A stretch of 64,000 bases of DNA from Echinarachnius parma. Taxonomy: Eukaryota; Echinodermata; Echinoidea; Clypeasteroida; Echinarachniidae. The notes below the pieces were generated by a model, which made no database searches, had not been told where the DNA came from, and saw only the letters and a list, made by a program, of their open reading frames with translations. The stretch spans positions 124,001 to 188,000 of the forward strand of contig JBAMJV010003290.1 of assembly GCA_037951105.1 (NCBI GenBank). The letters are read 5' to 3'. Positions 23,631-30,370 of the stretch are shown in pieces. Both the position numbers and the translations under genes were made by a program. Position 1 is the stretch's first letter. Each line of letters begins with the position of its first letter.

Positions 23631-25275
23631 TTCCCAAATCAAAGTCATCATCACCATATACCATCATCATCATTTTGCAAAACAAAGTAATCATCATCAT
23701 CATCATCATTTTCCAAATCAAAGTCATCGTCTTAATCATCATCAACATTATCATCATCATCACCACAATTACCATGGTTACCTTTTGGCCTCACAGCAGG
23801 TACAGTCGCAATCTTATCCGGTGCGCCATCCTTTTTGTAGAGGGAGTCGATATCCAGATCCTCAACACAGCCCCTGCACCCACGGCAGGGCGGGGCGTTC
23901 TCGTAGAGGTAGAACCCAGGGGGGAGGAGCAGCTCATTGGCTTTAGCCACCATCTCTGGGGGAGGCAGCGTCATGGCAATGAAGATAACATCATCATCTG
24001 GAAGGAGAGACGGAAAGGAGAGGGAGTTGAGAGTAACTGTCCTGTGGGGGGGGGGGGGGGGGGGGGGGGGTGTTGCATAAAGACTTGCGTTTAAACACAA
24101 GTCCAAAGGATCAAATGAAAAATTCAAGCATTCATACCTATTGAAAAGTTTGATGTCTTTTAACTTACAAGTAAATAATACAGACAAATTTCCACCTTGT
24201 CGGACTGATACACTGAAACTTGAAAAGGAAAATATAAACATGGACATATTTACCATCGATTTCGGGCTTGAATGTGACCGACCTCTGGGCAGCATCTGGT
24301 GTCTTGGCGAGGGGGCTCTGTCCTGGTTTCCTGGTGGCAATGGTAGAGGGGCTAGCCTGCCCCCCTTGTGGGGTGCCAGGGTGCACCTTTGGCGAGGCAT
24401 AGAACACGGGGTACGCTGGCGACATGGCCCTCGGGTCCTGAGAGGCGTCCTGAGAGGCACCACCAAAGACACCCTGAGAGGCGAAGGGGGTCTTGGCAGC
24501 AGCGGGTGCCATCGGCTTGAAGACACCCGTGGACGAAATGGCCGATGAGGACGACGGGGAGGCAGTTGTCGTGGTTACATTGAATGAGAAGCCGGCAAAA
24601 GGCGACGAGGTCGTGGTCGCCGCGGTGGTGACGGCCGGTTTGTCGATCGAGGCGGCCGGTTTGATGGCGCTTCCGGCGGCGAATGAGAAGTTGCTGAAGG
24701 TTTGGCTCGGCTTTGGCGCAGACCCAACAGCAGCGGTAGGACTGGCAGAGAATCCAGAGGTCTGGATGTATCAAACATAACAATTATATTTATTAAACAT
24801 CATAACAATAATATTCTGTCAAACGTAATAAAAAAAATTCTATGAAACAGTAATATTCTATCAATAATATTATATTAAACATCATAACAATGATAGTGTA
24901 TTAAACATAACAATGATAGTGTATTAAACATCATAACAATAATAATCTATTAAATATTACAATAATATTCCATAAAACATCATAACAATAATATTCTATT
25001 AAACATCATATCAATCAATCAATCACTGAATAAATAGTCAAAATCCATTACCTGAGGTTTGGCAGTAGCTGTCCCTTGCCCGGCATCTGGCCTGAACAGG
25101 GGCTTCACAACAGACGGCTGAGAGGGGGCAAGAGGGGGTGTCACATTCTCTAAGCCCCTGTCTGGCGCTCCTGCCAGAGTCTTTGCGGGGGCAGCGGAGG
25201 CTGATGTTGGGGCAAACATTGCTGGAGGGGTGACAACGGGAGAATTGGTGGGTGTGCCACTGGTGATGGAACCAC
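4588..25275 (-). CDS. RanBP2: RanBP2/Nup358-like gene, copy I (23-exon model, 5' end missing)
   Basis: Overview of the exons listed below. Joining 23 GT-AG exons from 25275 down to 4588 gives 5,993 nt, which with one base from an unseen upstream exon is exactly 1,998 codons ending in a stop. Every intron phase matches. Approximate residue layout: Ser/Thr/Pro linker 1-244; acidic DDDV segment 245-316; small FG exons 317-433; RanBD-A 434-614; spacers 615-665; three RanBP2-type zinc fingers and FG repeats 666-1073; RanBD-B 1074-1320; spacer 1321-1363; chimeric FG exon 1364-1453; second RanBD-B 1454-1700; RanBD-C 1701-1892; acidic tail to 1997. Four RanBDs with zinc fingers after the first one is also the order in vertebrate RanBP2. 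The N-terminal TPR part lies outside the window or was not duplicated with this copy. There is no cyclophilin domain. The family identity is firm; the exact transcript is inferred. Confidence 0.85.
5231..5758. mobile_element. Non-autonomous element with ATGCCTCCGC ends (insertion in copy I)
   Basis: Ends carry ATGCCTCCGC and the reverse GCGGAGGCAT. Inside are repeats of TGACCTTTGACCTCATGACC and an ACGTACGTACGGACGGACGG tract. The matching intron place in copy III (around 44437) lacks it, giving an empty site. A longer, diverged relative lies at 33609-34515. No transposase frame is seen. Confidence 0.75.
6124..6334. mobile_element. Palindromic GC-rich MITE, about 210 bp
   Basis: Outer arms CTGCAGACAGGGCCGATTCG and its reverse (CGAGTCGGGTCTGTCTGCAG) make a long inverted repeat rich in CGATCC/GGATCG words, in contrast to the AT-rich surroundings. 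Paralogous copies lie at 44812-45022 and 47430-47640. Confidence 0.7.
6606..6903. mobile_element. MITE with long inverted ends, about 298 bp
   Basis: Left end GGCCTAGTCCCACTACAGCG and right end CGCTGCAGTAGGACTACCCC are near reverse complements. Both also carry related CCGTTTCC-type words inside. The copy at 48638-48873 has an internal deletion. Confidence 0.65.
7195..7615. repeat. Three tandem intronic repeats of about 126-130 bp
   Basis: Units starting near 7226, 7352 and 7482 share CCGTAATATTC, AATAAGTATA and ACACCACCAATGAACTAACC, then a pyrimidine-rich end. They lie directly behind the donor of the RanBD-C exon. Copy III keeps two units in each of its tandem blocks (for example about 49595-49845). 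Confidence 0.75.
7620..7947 (-). CDS. RanBP2: Copy I exon 22: RanBD-C, C-terminal half
   Basis: 328 nt, phase 0 in and phase 1 out. It encodes [54 protein letters not shown] and a Thr/Ser/Pro-rich tail ([14 protein letters not shown]). The frame would stop two codons later, but AAAG|GTGACT is a good donor and the phase fits the acidic last exon, so I end it at 7620. Confidence 0.85.
8160..8290. repeat. Short CAT-rich repeat in RanBD-C intron
   Basis: Interrupted CAT/CATCGT runs. Paralogues in the three tandem blocks of copy III lie at about 50400-50460, 52685-52745 and 54980-55040. Confidence 0.6.
8815..9062 (-). CDS. RanBP2: Copy I exon 21: RanBD-C, N-terminal half
   Basis: 248 nt, phase 1 in and phase 0 out. 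It encodes [52 protein letters not shown] and [12 protein letters not shown]. The acceptor is TTTTCCAG and the donor AAG|GTATGG. Two partial copies of its 3' part, with donors, lie downstream at about 8490-8575 and 8655-8735. Copies of its 5' end lie at about 9150-9200, 12300-12362 and 12540-12594. Confidence 0.9.
9518..9788 (-). CDS. RanBP2: Copy I exon 20: C-terminal part of second RanBD-B
   Basis: 271 nt, phase 0 in and phase 1 out, near-identical to 14153-14423 ([18 protein letters not shown] to ISSTG). It ends in phase 1, which is what the RanBD-C exon at 9062 requires. Confidence 0.85.
10158..10312 (-). CDS. RanBP2: Copy I exon 19: core of second RanBD-B
   Basis: 155 nt, phase 1 in and phase 0 out, encoding [20 protein letters not shown] and [11 protein letters not shown]; one Val of the usual RGVGDIKI is Asp here. 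Splice sites match 15156-15310. A truncated copy with an in-frame stop (SESKQ then stop) lies upstream at about 10450-10532. Confidence 0.8.
10585..10739. mobile_element. Palindromic MITE in RanBD-B intron, about 155 bp
   Basis: GCCCATTTCATAAAACACTT and its exact reverse AAGTGTTTTATGAAATGGGC bound a hairpin with further matching arms (CAATTGTTGTAAGTGTCC). Also present in copy II at 26875-27030. The matching intron in the first RanBD-B of copy I (near 15579) is an empty site. Confidence 0.85.
10846..11161 (-). CDS. RanBP2: Copy I exon 18: lead of second RanBD-B
   Basis: 316 nt with the same borders and phases as 15679-15994 and only a few base changes. It encodes the same S/K/P-rich lead and [21 protein letters not shown] palindromic MITE lies in the following intron (10585-10739) and is absent from the matching place in the first RanBD-B. 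Confidence 0.85.
11874..12142 (-). CDS. RanBP2: Copy I exon 17: chimeric RanBD-C start fused to FG exon end
   Basis: 269 nt, phase 1 in and phase 0 out. The first 14 codons ([14 protein letters not shown]) equal the start of the RanBD-C exon at 9062. From [11 protein letters not shown] on, the sequence equals the 3' part of the FG exon, ending [10 protein letters not shown] with its donor AAG|GTCTGA. So an in-exon recombination joined the acceptor of one exon to the donor of another and stayed in frame, with an internal shortening of the FG part. It precedes the second RanBD-B, exactly as the FG exon precedes the first. Confidence 0.75.
12811..12939 (-). CDS. RanBP2: Copy I exon 16: spacer between the two RanBD-B domains
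   Basis: 129 nt, phase 1 in and out, encoding [31 protein letters not shown] and a Ser/Thr-rich end. Borders are TTTGCAG|AGAGCC and GAGG|GTAAGA. It has one copy in the window. Its phase fits both neighbours, which supports the model. Confidence 0.65.
13119..14072. mobile_element. Non-autonomous DNA transposon, about 954 bp, G-runs next to ends
   Basis: Left end TAACCCTAAAAAGACTGGG and right end CCCAGTCTTTTTATGGTTA are inverted repeats. Just inside are a run of G, then GGGCCCCCCCCCC-type sequence, and at the other end CCCCCCCCCC. Two internal repeats share CGAAACTCTGATCGACTCCA. No transposase frame. The element at 47731-48557 has the same plan. Confidence 0.75.
14153..14423 (-). CDS. RanBP2: Copy I exon 15: C-terminal RanBD-B exon
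   Basis: 271 nt, phase 0 in and phase 1 out, encoding [50 protein letters not shown] and an Ala/Lys-rich helix ending ISSTG-like. The acceptor is CCCCCAG and the donor ACAG|GTAAAT. Truncated duplicates of its first 60 nt sit upstream at about 14540-14620 and 14700-14780. Confidence 0.85.
15156..15310 (-). CDS. RanBP2: Copy I exon 14: central RanBD-B exon
   Basis: 155 nt, phase 1 in and phase 0 out. It encodes [36 protein letters not shown] and YRIVMRREQ, the core of the Ran-binding domain. The acceptor is TTTTTCAG and the donor CAG|GTAATT. Confidence 0.85.
15679..15994 (-). CDS. RanBP2: Copy I exon 13: lead and first strand of RanBD-B
   Basis: 316 nt, phase 0 in and phase 1 out, acceptor CCTCAG and donor ACAG|GTCAGT. 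A Ser/Lys/Pro-rich lead ([38 protein letters not shown]) is followed by [20 protein letters not shown], the first strand of a RanBD. The SP and RSP motifs are candidate kinase sites; that is only a pattern match. Near-identical copies lie at 10846-11161 and 27136-27451. Confidence 0.85.
16259..16387 (-). pseudogene. Truncated copy of the RanBD-B lead exon
   Basis: The first 43 codons of the RanBD-B lead exon (acceptor CCTCAG, then [18 protein letters not shown] through FRMDVKEV) run straight into intron sequence (GGCCCTGTAATAAACTC). The break leaves GAG|GTCAGG, which looks like a donor in phase 0, but the next exon needs phase 1, so inclusion would shift the frame. I treat it as a decoy or relic. 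Confidence 0.65.
17005..18228 (-). CDS. RanBP2: Copy I exon 12: three RanBP2-type zinc fingers plus FG repeats
   Basis: 1,224 nt (408 codons), phase 0 on both sides, acceptor CTCCACAG and donor AAG|GTCTGA. Three fingers of the form W-x-C-x2-C-x10-C-x2-C with the signature Asn (as in [14 protein letters not shown] then [12 protein letters not shown]) lie at about 18105-18195, 17925-18010 and 17730-17820. In vertebrate RanBP2 such fingers bind RanGDP. After them come Gly/Ser FG repeats ([29 protein letters not shown]) and the end [10 protein letters not shown]. Copies II and III have two complete fingers. Confidence 0.9.
18390..18464 (-). CDS. RanBP2: Copy I exon 11: small spacer exon
   Basis: 75 nt, phase 0 on both sides, encoding [20 protein letters not shown] then DKKQE. 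Borders are TGCAG|AAGCCA and GAG|GTGAAT. It leads straight into the zinc-finger exon. Paralogues: intact at 57108-57182, cut at 29690-29755. Confidence 0.7.
18560..18925. repeat. CAT/ATCATC microsatellite, about 370 bp
   Basis: Long interrupted CAT repeat in the intron between the two small spacer exons of copy I. Open frames of Met, Ile or His in this stretch are artefacts. The paralogue is at about 57290-57670; copy II has lost it. Confidence 0.9.
18930..19007 (-). CDS. RanBP2: Copy I exon 10: small spacer exon
   Basis: 78 nt, phase 0 on both sides, encoding [20 protein letters not shown] then LLGSAQ. Borders are TGTAG|CCCAAG and CAG|GTGAGG. The A-N-P-x-L-x-x-L-L-x-G core is echoed in the next exon, so the two tiny exons may be old duplicates of one short helical motif. 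Present in copy III and deleted in copy II. Confidence 0.7.
19933..20139 (-). CDS. RanBP2: Copy I exon 9: RanBD-A, C-terminal half
   Basis: 207 nt, phase 0 on both sides. It encodes [28 protein letters not shown] and the final amphipathic helix ([20 protein letters not shown]), the closing half of a RanBD. The acceptor is CCTTAG and the donor GAG|GTAGGT. The intron between the RanBD-A halves holds several truncated copies of the start of this exon (20215-20900). Confidence 0.9.
20215..20900 (-). repeat. Array of about five truncated RanBD-A exon starts
   Basis: Five degenerate copies, about 150-170 bp apart, each with an AG acceptor, a CANHW-like start, [10 protein letters not shown] and then an in-frame TGA in place of the Trp codon of SWVW (TCCTGA). 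They share the same truncation point followed by GTTTTAATTTTGCCAC, so a truncated exon was amplified. Equivalent arrays are at about 31490-32165 and 62370-63035. Confidence 0.75.
20973..21190 (+). mobile_element. tRNA-derived SINE
   Basis: The head has box A (TGGCATAGCGG) and box B (GGTTCAAACC) of an RNA polymerase III promoter with tRNA-like spacing, followed by a non-tRNA body (CCTTCTGTCTTCTAGCCAGG) shared by all three copies. It is in the same intron position in copies II (about 32250-32410) and III (about 63110-63335). The copy II element has lost the tRNA head. Confidence 0.8.
21262..21596 (-). CDS. RanBP2: Copy I exon 8: RanBD-A, N-terminal half
   Basis: 335 nt, phase 1 in and phase 0 out. 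A Gly/His/Asp-rich lead with an FG-like AGAPIFGAG is followed by the first half of a Ran-binding domain: [11 protein letters not shown], then [22 protein letters not shown] and LMRRDQIYK. These are the standard RanBD blocks, a PH-like fold that holds RanGTP. The donor is AAG|GTGAGT. Paralogues are at 32478-32812 and 63404-63732. Confidence 0.9.
22144..22245 (-). CDS. RanBP2: Copy I exon 7: symmetric FG exon, second tandem copy
   Basis: Near-identical to the exon at 22457-22558; the visible coding difference is one Asp-to-Tyr codon (TAC instead of GAC). Both splice sites are kept. It is followed by the RanBD-A exon, which also enters in phase 1. Confidence 0.65.
22457..22558 (-). CDS. RanBP2: Copy I exon 6: symmetric FG exon, first tandem copy
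   Basis: 102 nt, phase 1 in and out, encoding [18 protein letters not shown] followed by a [13 protein letters not shown] end with two FG-like pairs. Borders are CACAG|GTGG and AAGG|GTGAGA. The exon and its introns are duplicated in tandem (second copy at 22144-22245). Since the exon is symmetric, including one or both keeps the frame. Confidence 0.65.
22843..22911 (-). CDS. RanBP2: Copy I exon 5: small FG exon
   Basis: 69 nt, phase 1 in and out. It encodes [14 protein letters not shown] with flanking Pro/Ala. Borders are CAG|AACCCG and CCTG|GTAATG. The paralogue at 37205-37282 is intact apart from a 9-bp in-frame insertion. Confidence 0.65.
23374..23451 (-). CDS. RanBP2: Copy I exon 4: small FG exon
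   Basis: 78 nt, phase 1 in and out. It encodes about 26 residues with one FG ([13 protein letters not shown]) and a PAAKPSG end. Borders are AG|AACCTG and TCTG|GTAATT. The paralogue at 37718-37791 has a 4-bp deletion that breaks its frame. Confidence 0.65.
23466..23760. repeat. CAT/CACCAT/TGTCAC microsatellite
   Basis: Interrupted CAT, CACCAT and CTGTCA runs in the intron after the DDDV exon. His-, Asp- and Met-rich open frames here are not genes. The paralogue is at about 37845-38115. Confidence 0.9.
23782..23997 (-). CDS. RanBP2: Copy I exon 3: acidic DDDV / LPPGFYLYE segment
   Basis: 216 nt, phase 1 in and out, 71 codons. It begins DDDVIFIAM and contains LPPGFYLYE, then CRGCRGC, then an acidic [14 protein letters not shown] stretch. 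A D/S-D-D-V start followed by a hydrophobic strand and a PP-x-F-x-x-Y motif resembles the conserved segment that precedes the SUMO-ligase region in vertebrate RanBP2. The CxxCxxC cluster is an extra feature here. No IR1/IR2 repeats are recognisable. A damaged paralogue lies at 38144-38427. Confidence 0.75.
24043..24070. repeat. Poly-G run of about 28 bases
   Basis: An almost pure G tract in an intron. The paralogue at about 38477-38500 is similar in length. Such runs are prone to sequencing error, so the exact length should not be trusted. Confidence 0.85.
24254..24761 (-). CDS. RanBP2: Copy I exon 2: disordered FG-type linker
   Basis: 508 nt, phase 0 in and phase 1 out, with the acceptor at ATCCAG and donor G|GTAAAT. 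It encodes about 169 residues rich in Ser, Thr, Ala and Pro, with scattered Phe motifs (SGFSAS, SNFSF, FAGFSF, STGVFKP, GVFGG) and a basic end (VTFKPEIDG). It is single copy in the window. The duplication junction near 38679 cuts in the intron just downstream of this exon, so copy II lacks it. Confidence 0.75.
25052..25275 (-). CDS. RanBP2: Copy I exon 1 (first visible): Ser/Thr/Pro/Ala-rich linker
   Basis: Acceptor AG after a pyrimidine-rich tract at 25276-25277 and donor GT after a CAG codon. It enters in phase 1 and leaves in phase 0. It encodes about 75 residues rich in Pro, Thr, Ala and Ser (starting [13 protein letters not shown], ending ATAKPQ), with no globular domain; this is the low-complexity linker typical of nucleoporins. 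There is only one copy in the window. No ATG or promoter-like context is seen upstream, so this is an internal exon. Confidence 0.75.
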
Positions 25276-26364
25276 CTGTTTGATAAGAACAGATACCATT
25301 TGGTTGTTTTTTTTTCCATTTTTTTTTCCACTAACTACATTTAAACATGTCTAAAGCAGCCAACCTGCCTATAGTGGCCACCTAAAGAGATCCGCTGCAG
25401 AGAAAAAAACATGCAACCTGTTTACAGTGGTCACTTTTCTTGTTTGATGTACATCTACCATGAACAATTACAATATTTGTTTATTTTTAATTAAAGGGAT
25501 CTAGTGGCTTTGTTGATGTGCAAAAAAATGATGTAGGGTTGATAAAATGTGTATTTCTGTGATCTGATATGCTAACTGAGTGATGTGTGAAAATTACATC
25601 ATAACAATGCAAAGTGGTATTTGCTATTTAACTCACTGCACTTACATTTGTACACAGCTGAAAGTCTAGATACTTGAGATTTGAAAATCTCAACACTTCA
25701 ATCATAAATAATATATCTCTATAATGAAAGAGAAATTCAGGAAAAATGAATCCTGCTCCATGTATCTGGTAACACCGGTAACACGATTACAATAAGGCCA
25801 TGAAAAATAAATGGTTGGATTGGCGTAACCCGCCCGCCCCTAAGAATACCGGCGCTAATGCACGCCGACCCTAGAGGTTTTTTCTGAATTTTATTTTTAA
25901 CAAAAAAATAAAAAATAAATAAATAAATAAATAAATAAATAAAAAATTGCAATAGAATTTGCAATTGCGATGAGTTATGTGTGTGTTTTTGTGTATTTGG
26001 TTGCCCGTTACTCCAATCAAACAATTTTTTTTTTTGGCCTAAGGTCTGTGAGAACCACTAGACTATTGAGCATGTTTTTATGGCCAGACGTAGGGCAAGT
26101 CCTCCAAAGCGATGGAACAAAATGCCTGAAAGTAGACTGCACTAAAATTAATTTACACACAATAGCAGAGGCTAGTTTCCTTAGCAAGAGACTGGAAAAA
26201 AAAAGCAGGCAATCACAAAGCGGATGCCACTATACTCAACCCTTGGTTGGAGTGAACGACGAGAGTCAAGTCAAGTCAATACTAAGATAGGAAGTCTGAA
26301 TTATTTAGTGACTAAAACTATTATTACGGATATTATATATCTTTTTTTGCACTCATCACTCTTT
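25276..26364. other. Junction region between copies I and II
   Basis: No credible gene. It holds the left end of a TTAA-type MITE (from 25495, AGGGATCTAGTGG), an AAAT simple repeat (about 25911-25946) and unassigned AT-rich sequence. The joint between the two gene copies must lie here, but I could not place it to the base. Confidence 0.55.
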
Positions 26365-26438
26365 CTACTGTTTAGAATCCGAATCGTAGCGGAATAGCTT
26401 GGCTCTGTGGCTGAATCTGACGTCCTCCCCTTCCTCTC
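26365..26438 (-). pseudogene. Copy II RanBD-B core, truncated by stop
   Basis: From acceptor TTTTTCAG it encodes [19 protein letters not shown] then SDSKQ and a TAG at 26365-26367, where intact copies read SKQWKERG. The same truncated form occurs at about 10450-10532 and 15453-15532. Further decayed pieces lie at about 26567-26620 and 26734-26820. Confidence 0.75.
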
Positions 26439-26874
26439 CTGAAAAAGACAAACAAAATGACACTTTTAATATATTTTACAGAAATCTAACATGACAAGTG
26501 ACATCTATTATCCTCACAGATTAGTTTTTCTTTCTCATCTACATATCTTTATTTTTCACTCATCACTCTTTCTACCGCTTTGATTCTGAATCCTAGTGGA
26601 ACAGCTTGGCTCGGTGGATGAACAGTTAGGAAGGAAAATTAAATTTGTAATACTTTTTTAATATGTAAAGTGAATAGCGTAATCAGCTGGGCCAGGTTCT
26701 CTCACATAACATTTTTCTCCCGTATCACTCTTTCCGCTGCTTTGTTTCTGACTCATAGCAGAACTCAACTGCTTGGCTCCGTGGCTGAACCTCCTCCTCC
26801 TTTTCCTCCCCTACCTCTCCCGACAAAGAAAAACAACAAGCAAGGTTAAATGAAATCTTCAATACTAGGCCTGA

Positions 26875-27030
26875 GGCCCATTTCTTAAAACGCTTGCAAT
26901 TGTTTTAAGTGTCCAATTATTGTAACTACCATGGCAACAGCTGTAATGCTCTATGCTGATTGGCTGTTGACCAAATAGTTACAATAATTGGACACTTACA
27001 ACAATTGCAAGTGTTTTATGAAATGGGCTA
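26875..27030. mobile_element. Palindromic MITE, copy II
   Basis: Same element and same intron position as 10585-10739, with small differences such as TTTCTTAAAACGC on the left arm. Shared by descent with the second RanBD-B of copy I. Confidence 0.8.
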
Positions 27031-27135
27031 CAGATCGTACCAAAGATGTTATAAATGGTCCGTAATGCTTTCATGCCAGTCACTCTGCACTTATGTAAAG
27101 AGAAGGAAAGTTAAAGGAAAATGTGAAGTACTGAC

Positions 27136-27451
27136 CTGTCTTAACTTCGTAGTCATCTGCCAGTTGCACGATGGGCTCGAAGTAGATGTCATCCCCCTGC
27201 TCGACCACCTCCTCCCCGCCGTCCGTCCCGGTCGATATCGTCCTCGTCCGACCGTGGGGGCTGCTCGAGAACGACGTCTTCGGGGAGCGTCCCCCTCCCG
27301 GCGACTTGGTGGGACTCTTCGCGGTGACCTCCTTGACATACATACGGAACGAGAACGAAGAGCCCTGTGACTTGGCGAGGTCAGCGAACGAAAGTGCCGG
27401 TTTCGTTGTTTCGCCCGACGTCGAGGCTGTTGGCGTCTCACCACCCAACGA
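27136..27451 (-). pseudogene. Copy II RanBD-B lead exon (open)
   Basis: 316 nt, phase 0 in and phase 1 out, with [19 protein letters not shown] in place of [19 protein letters not shown]. Splice sites are intact. Confidence 0.75.
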
Positions 27452-28022
27452 CTGAGGAAGTTTGAAAAGACAATGATAATATCAACGCAGGTTTATTTAC
27501 TTGATGTGTTAAGTAGAAAAGGACCCGTTACATGAACATTCACAATTAATTTTATGATCAAATGATTTATCGTACAATTGATGAATTGATCGTATGATTC
27601 TTGCATTTACCATAGAGTTTATTACAGGTCTTAATGGTTTTCCTGTAGGCGATGAGTTAATACCAGTGGTTTTGACAAAGCCATCCAACATATACAGAGA
27701 CACAGAGCAATCAAGCACATGAAAAGAGCAAAAAAAGGCCATGAAAGGAACAAAGGAATCTCTGCGTCAGTATTCCAGGCTGCAACCCCTTCCATGTTGA
27801 TTATTATCAGATTGTCACAAACTGTTGAGTGGTTTTTGGGGGAATAAAATCAGAATAAATAATTGATACTTGATTTACTATTCAGTATTGCGCTCAGTGA
27901 TAAATAAAAGTCAGGAAATAAATTTAATTAAATTTGTTTTTAAAGTTAATTTTATCACAAAAAGTGAGAAACATGCAGAGGTTCCAGAAATATAAGTATA
28001 AGTATCAGTATTAATATCAGAC

Positions 28023-29051
28023 CCTAAATGCATCCGAGAATGAGTAGCCTCCTTGAGCAACAGCAGGTTTTACAGGTGGCTGGATCGCAGCAGTGCCAAA
28101 AGCAAATCCTGTAGCAGGAGCAGCTGGGGTCTTCTCGGCAACCTTCGGAGGGGGGGCACCACTGTCGGGAAATGAAAACTGGGGCAACAAACTACCACTA
28201 CTAAAGGTAAATTTATCAGTTACGAGGGTACCGCCAGGAGTAGTGGCACCGGATGTGGTTGTCGGTGCGATGGCGGTTTCTCCTTTGGGCTCGGCGTCGT
28301 CTTTCTTGGCAGCGCCGAAGGCGAAGGAGATTGACTCCGTTGATGGTGCAAATGGCGCGCCAAAGTTTGAAGGGGGCTTGAACGTGGCGCTCGGGGCACC
28401 ACCATCTTTAGCGGTAGTGTCTGCAGTCCCTGTGTTGGACATTTGTGCCAGGTTGAAACCAGAGGGCACATTGAAGGGTGCACCACCACCACCACCAGGT
28501 GCACCGCTGCCGGTGCCAGAACCAAATGATAATCCAGTTCCACTGCCGGCACCTAAACCGAAAGAGAATCCTGTTCCGGTGCTGCTAGAACCTGAACCGA
28601 AACTGAAGCCGGTTGAAGGAGTACTCCCCTGCTGCCCGAGACTGAATCTTGCCGGCAATTTAAAAGCGGCACCAGCAGGGAGACCGGCGGTACCTCCACT
28701 TGCACCGGTGGTCGCAGATGTTGGTGCAGGTGCTGCACCCGGTTGGGCAGAACTGCATGCTAAGCAAACCAGTGAATCCACAGAGTTATTTGAGTAGCAG
28801 TCGCCGCAATCCCACGTTCCTGTCTTCTTGGCGAATCTTGCTGCAATGGCGCCACCAGCAGCACCTACACTTGTGGCTGAAGGGGCGAATTTTGACGCAG
28901 CACGAGGTGCAGAAACTGGCTTGGATGAACCTGGCTGTGCAGAGCCACAGGCAACGCAGGTTGGTGATTCTGCAGAGTTGTTTGAGTAGCAGCCATCGCA
29001 GTCCCAGGTTCCAGACTTCTTGGCAAACCTTGATGCGATACTCGATGGAGC
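28023..29051 (-). pseudogene. Copy II zinc-finger/FG exon (open)
   Basis: 1,029 nt (343 codons), phase 0 on both sides. Two RanBP2-type fingers, one with GTWDCGDCYSNNS then LVCLACSSAQPG, then FG repeats as in copy I and the end [10 protein letters not shown]. No stop in the exon. Confidence 0.8.
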
Positions 29052-29097
29052 CTGTGGAGAGCAAGAAAAAACATTTTATAATTTAAAGAAATCTTAA

Positions 29098-29487
29098 AGG
29101 GATCTAGTAACTTTGTTGACATGTGCAAAAAGTGATGAATGGTTGATGCAATGTATATTGTTGTTATCTCATATGTCCACAGGGTATTGTGTGAAAATTT
29201 CAAGTCAAATGGACATTGCTTGGCCAAGTAATGAGCGAAAATGCAAAGTGATATTCGGGTGATATTCACTCCATCACTGCACTCACTTTGTACACGATAA
29301 GAAAAACTCTCCCGGAGTTTTTCTTATCTGAATACTTCGATCGTACATATCTTTGTAACGAAAGGGGAATTTAAAAAACCGAAACCTGTCCCATGATTTT
29401 ATTGTTAATACGAATACAACAAGGTATGAGGGAACCGCTAGAATTACAATTTTATTTTGAGGATTTGGACAATGTTTCTAAGTCCCT
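29098..29487. mobile_element. TTAA-flanked MITE, about 390 bp
   Basis: The element begins AGGGATCTAGTAAC, ends TCTAAGTCCCT and is flanked by TTAA on both sides (29094-29097, 29488-29491). The empty site in copy I near 18262-18272 has a single TTAA context (AAATCTTAATTAAC). The second copy is at 61478-61847 in reverse orientation, and partial ones lie at 25495 and 21770-22070. TTAA targets are typical of piggyBac-type transposases; the ends do not otherwise look piggyBac-like. Confidence 0.8.
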
Positions 29488-29689
29488 TTAATTAACAAGA
29501 GATATATTTGTTTTATTTTATTGCAGTTCTGTGTATTTCATATTGTATTTTTTGTCATGAATATCATGCCTTACATTACTATGAAAGATATCATAATATC
29601 ATGCCTTGTCTGTTTTTTTCATTGTCAAATAATTCTGCTTGTTGAATTATGGAAGTAAATTCAAACCAAATCAAACTTTGTAAATTCAC

Positions 29690-29755
29690 CTCTTGCTTTT
29701 TATCACCTCCCATCAACAATCCAAGGAGCTGTGGGTTGGCTTTTGTTGCCGAGGT
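29690..29755 (-). pseudogene. Copy II spacer exon, 5' half deleted
   Basis: Keeps [15 protein letters not shown] and the donor GAG|GTGAAT, but the acceptor and first codons are gone. The sequence jumps to what in copy III lies near 57850. One deletion therefore removed half of this exon, the CAT-rich intron and the whole preceding small exon. Skipping both exons keeps the frame because all borders are phase 0. Confidence 0.75.
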
Positions 29756-30370
29756 TACAATTTTTTGTCTTTTTTTTTGTGGTTGCTATCGTACAGAATA
29801 TGCGAAAATGCTGCATCTCGAAAAAAAACATGACATTTTACCCATTGCTTGAAACAAGGTGTAGGTTGTATATAAACTTGTGGTATTAAATTTATTTTTC
29901 AGGAAAAAAGGCACCTTGGCATTTTACTAAGCATTAATTATTATAAACAAAACAAACGGACACAGATCTACTAATCACAGCAAATCTACTGTTCAGTATC
30001 ACATTGAATAGAATCAAATAAGATTAGAAATTAGTTCACAAAACAAAAGTTCAAAAATACACTATTCAAATAGTTTATAAACATCAAGAACATTACAAAA
30101 TACAGCAAGAAAAATAGTATGTGCGTGTGTGCAAATAAAATATAATATATGTTCAATCACGTCATTTTGGAAATAGGTGCATCGATCCCGAAAAGCTATA
30201 ATGCTTGAGTGTGTGGGCCACCTGTGTAATAAATATACATGTACATATAATGTTTCCTTTATGAGAAAGTGGGAAGTTCAAATCGCACTTCCCCAAACAG
30301 ACAATTTATTTGCCCGTTTACTTCTAGTTGAGGTTTACACATCTAGAATTACACTTACATGTAACTCTTG

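Noticed and set aside
23458-23775. Asp/Met/His-rich open frames on both strands
   Set aside because: They are translations of CAT/CAC microsatellites in introns. The same holds at 18524-19015, 37836-38230 and 57263-57766.
24141-24548. Plus-strand open frame of 135 codons
   Set aside because: Antisense to copy I exon 2 and its intron; no independent support.
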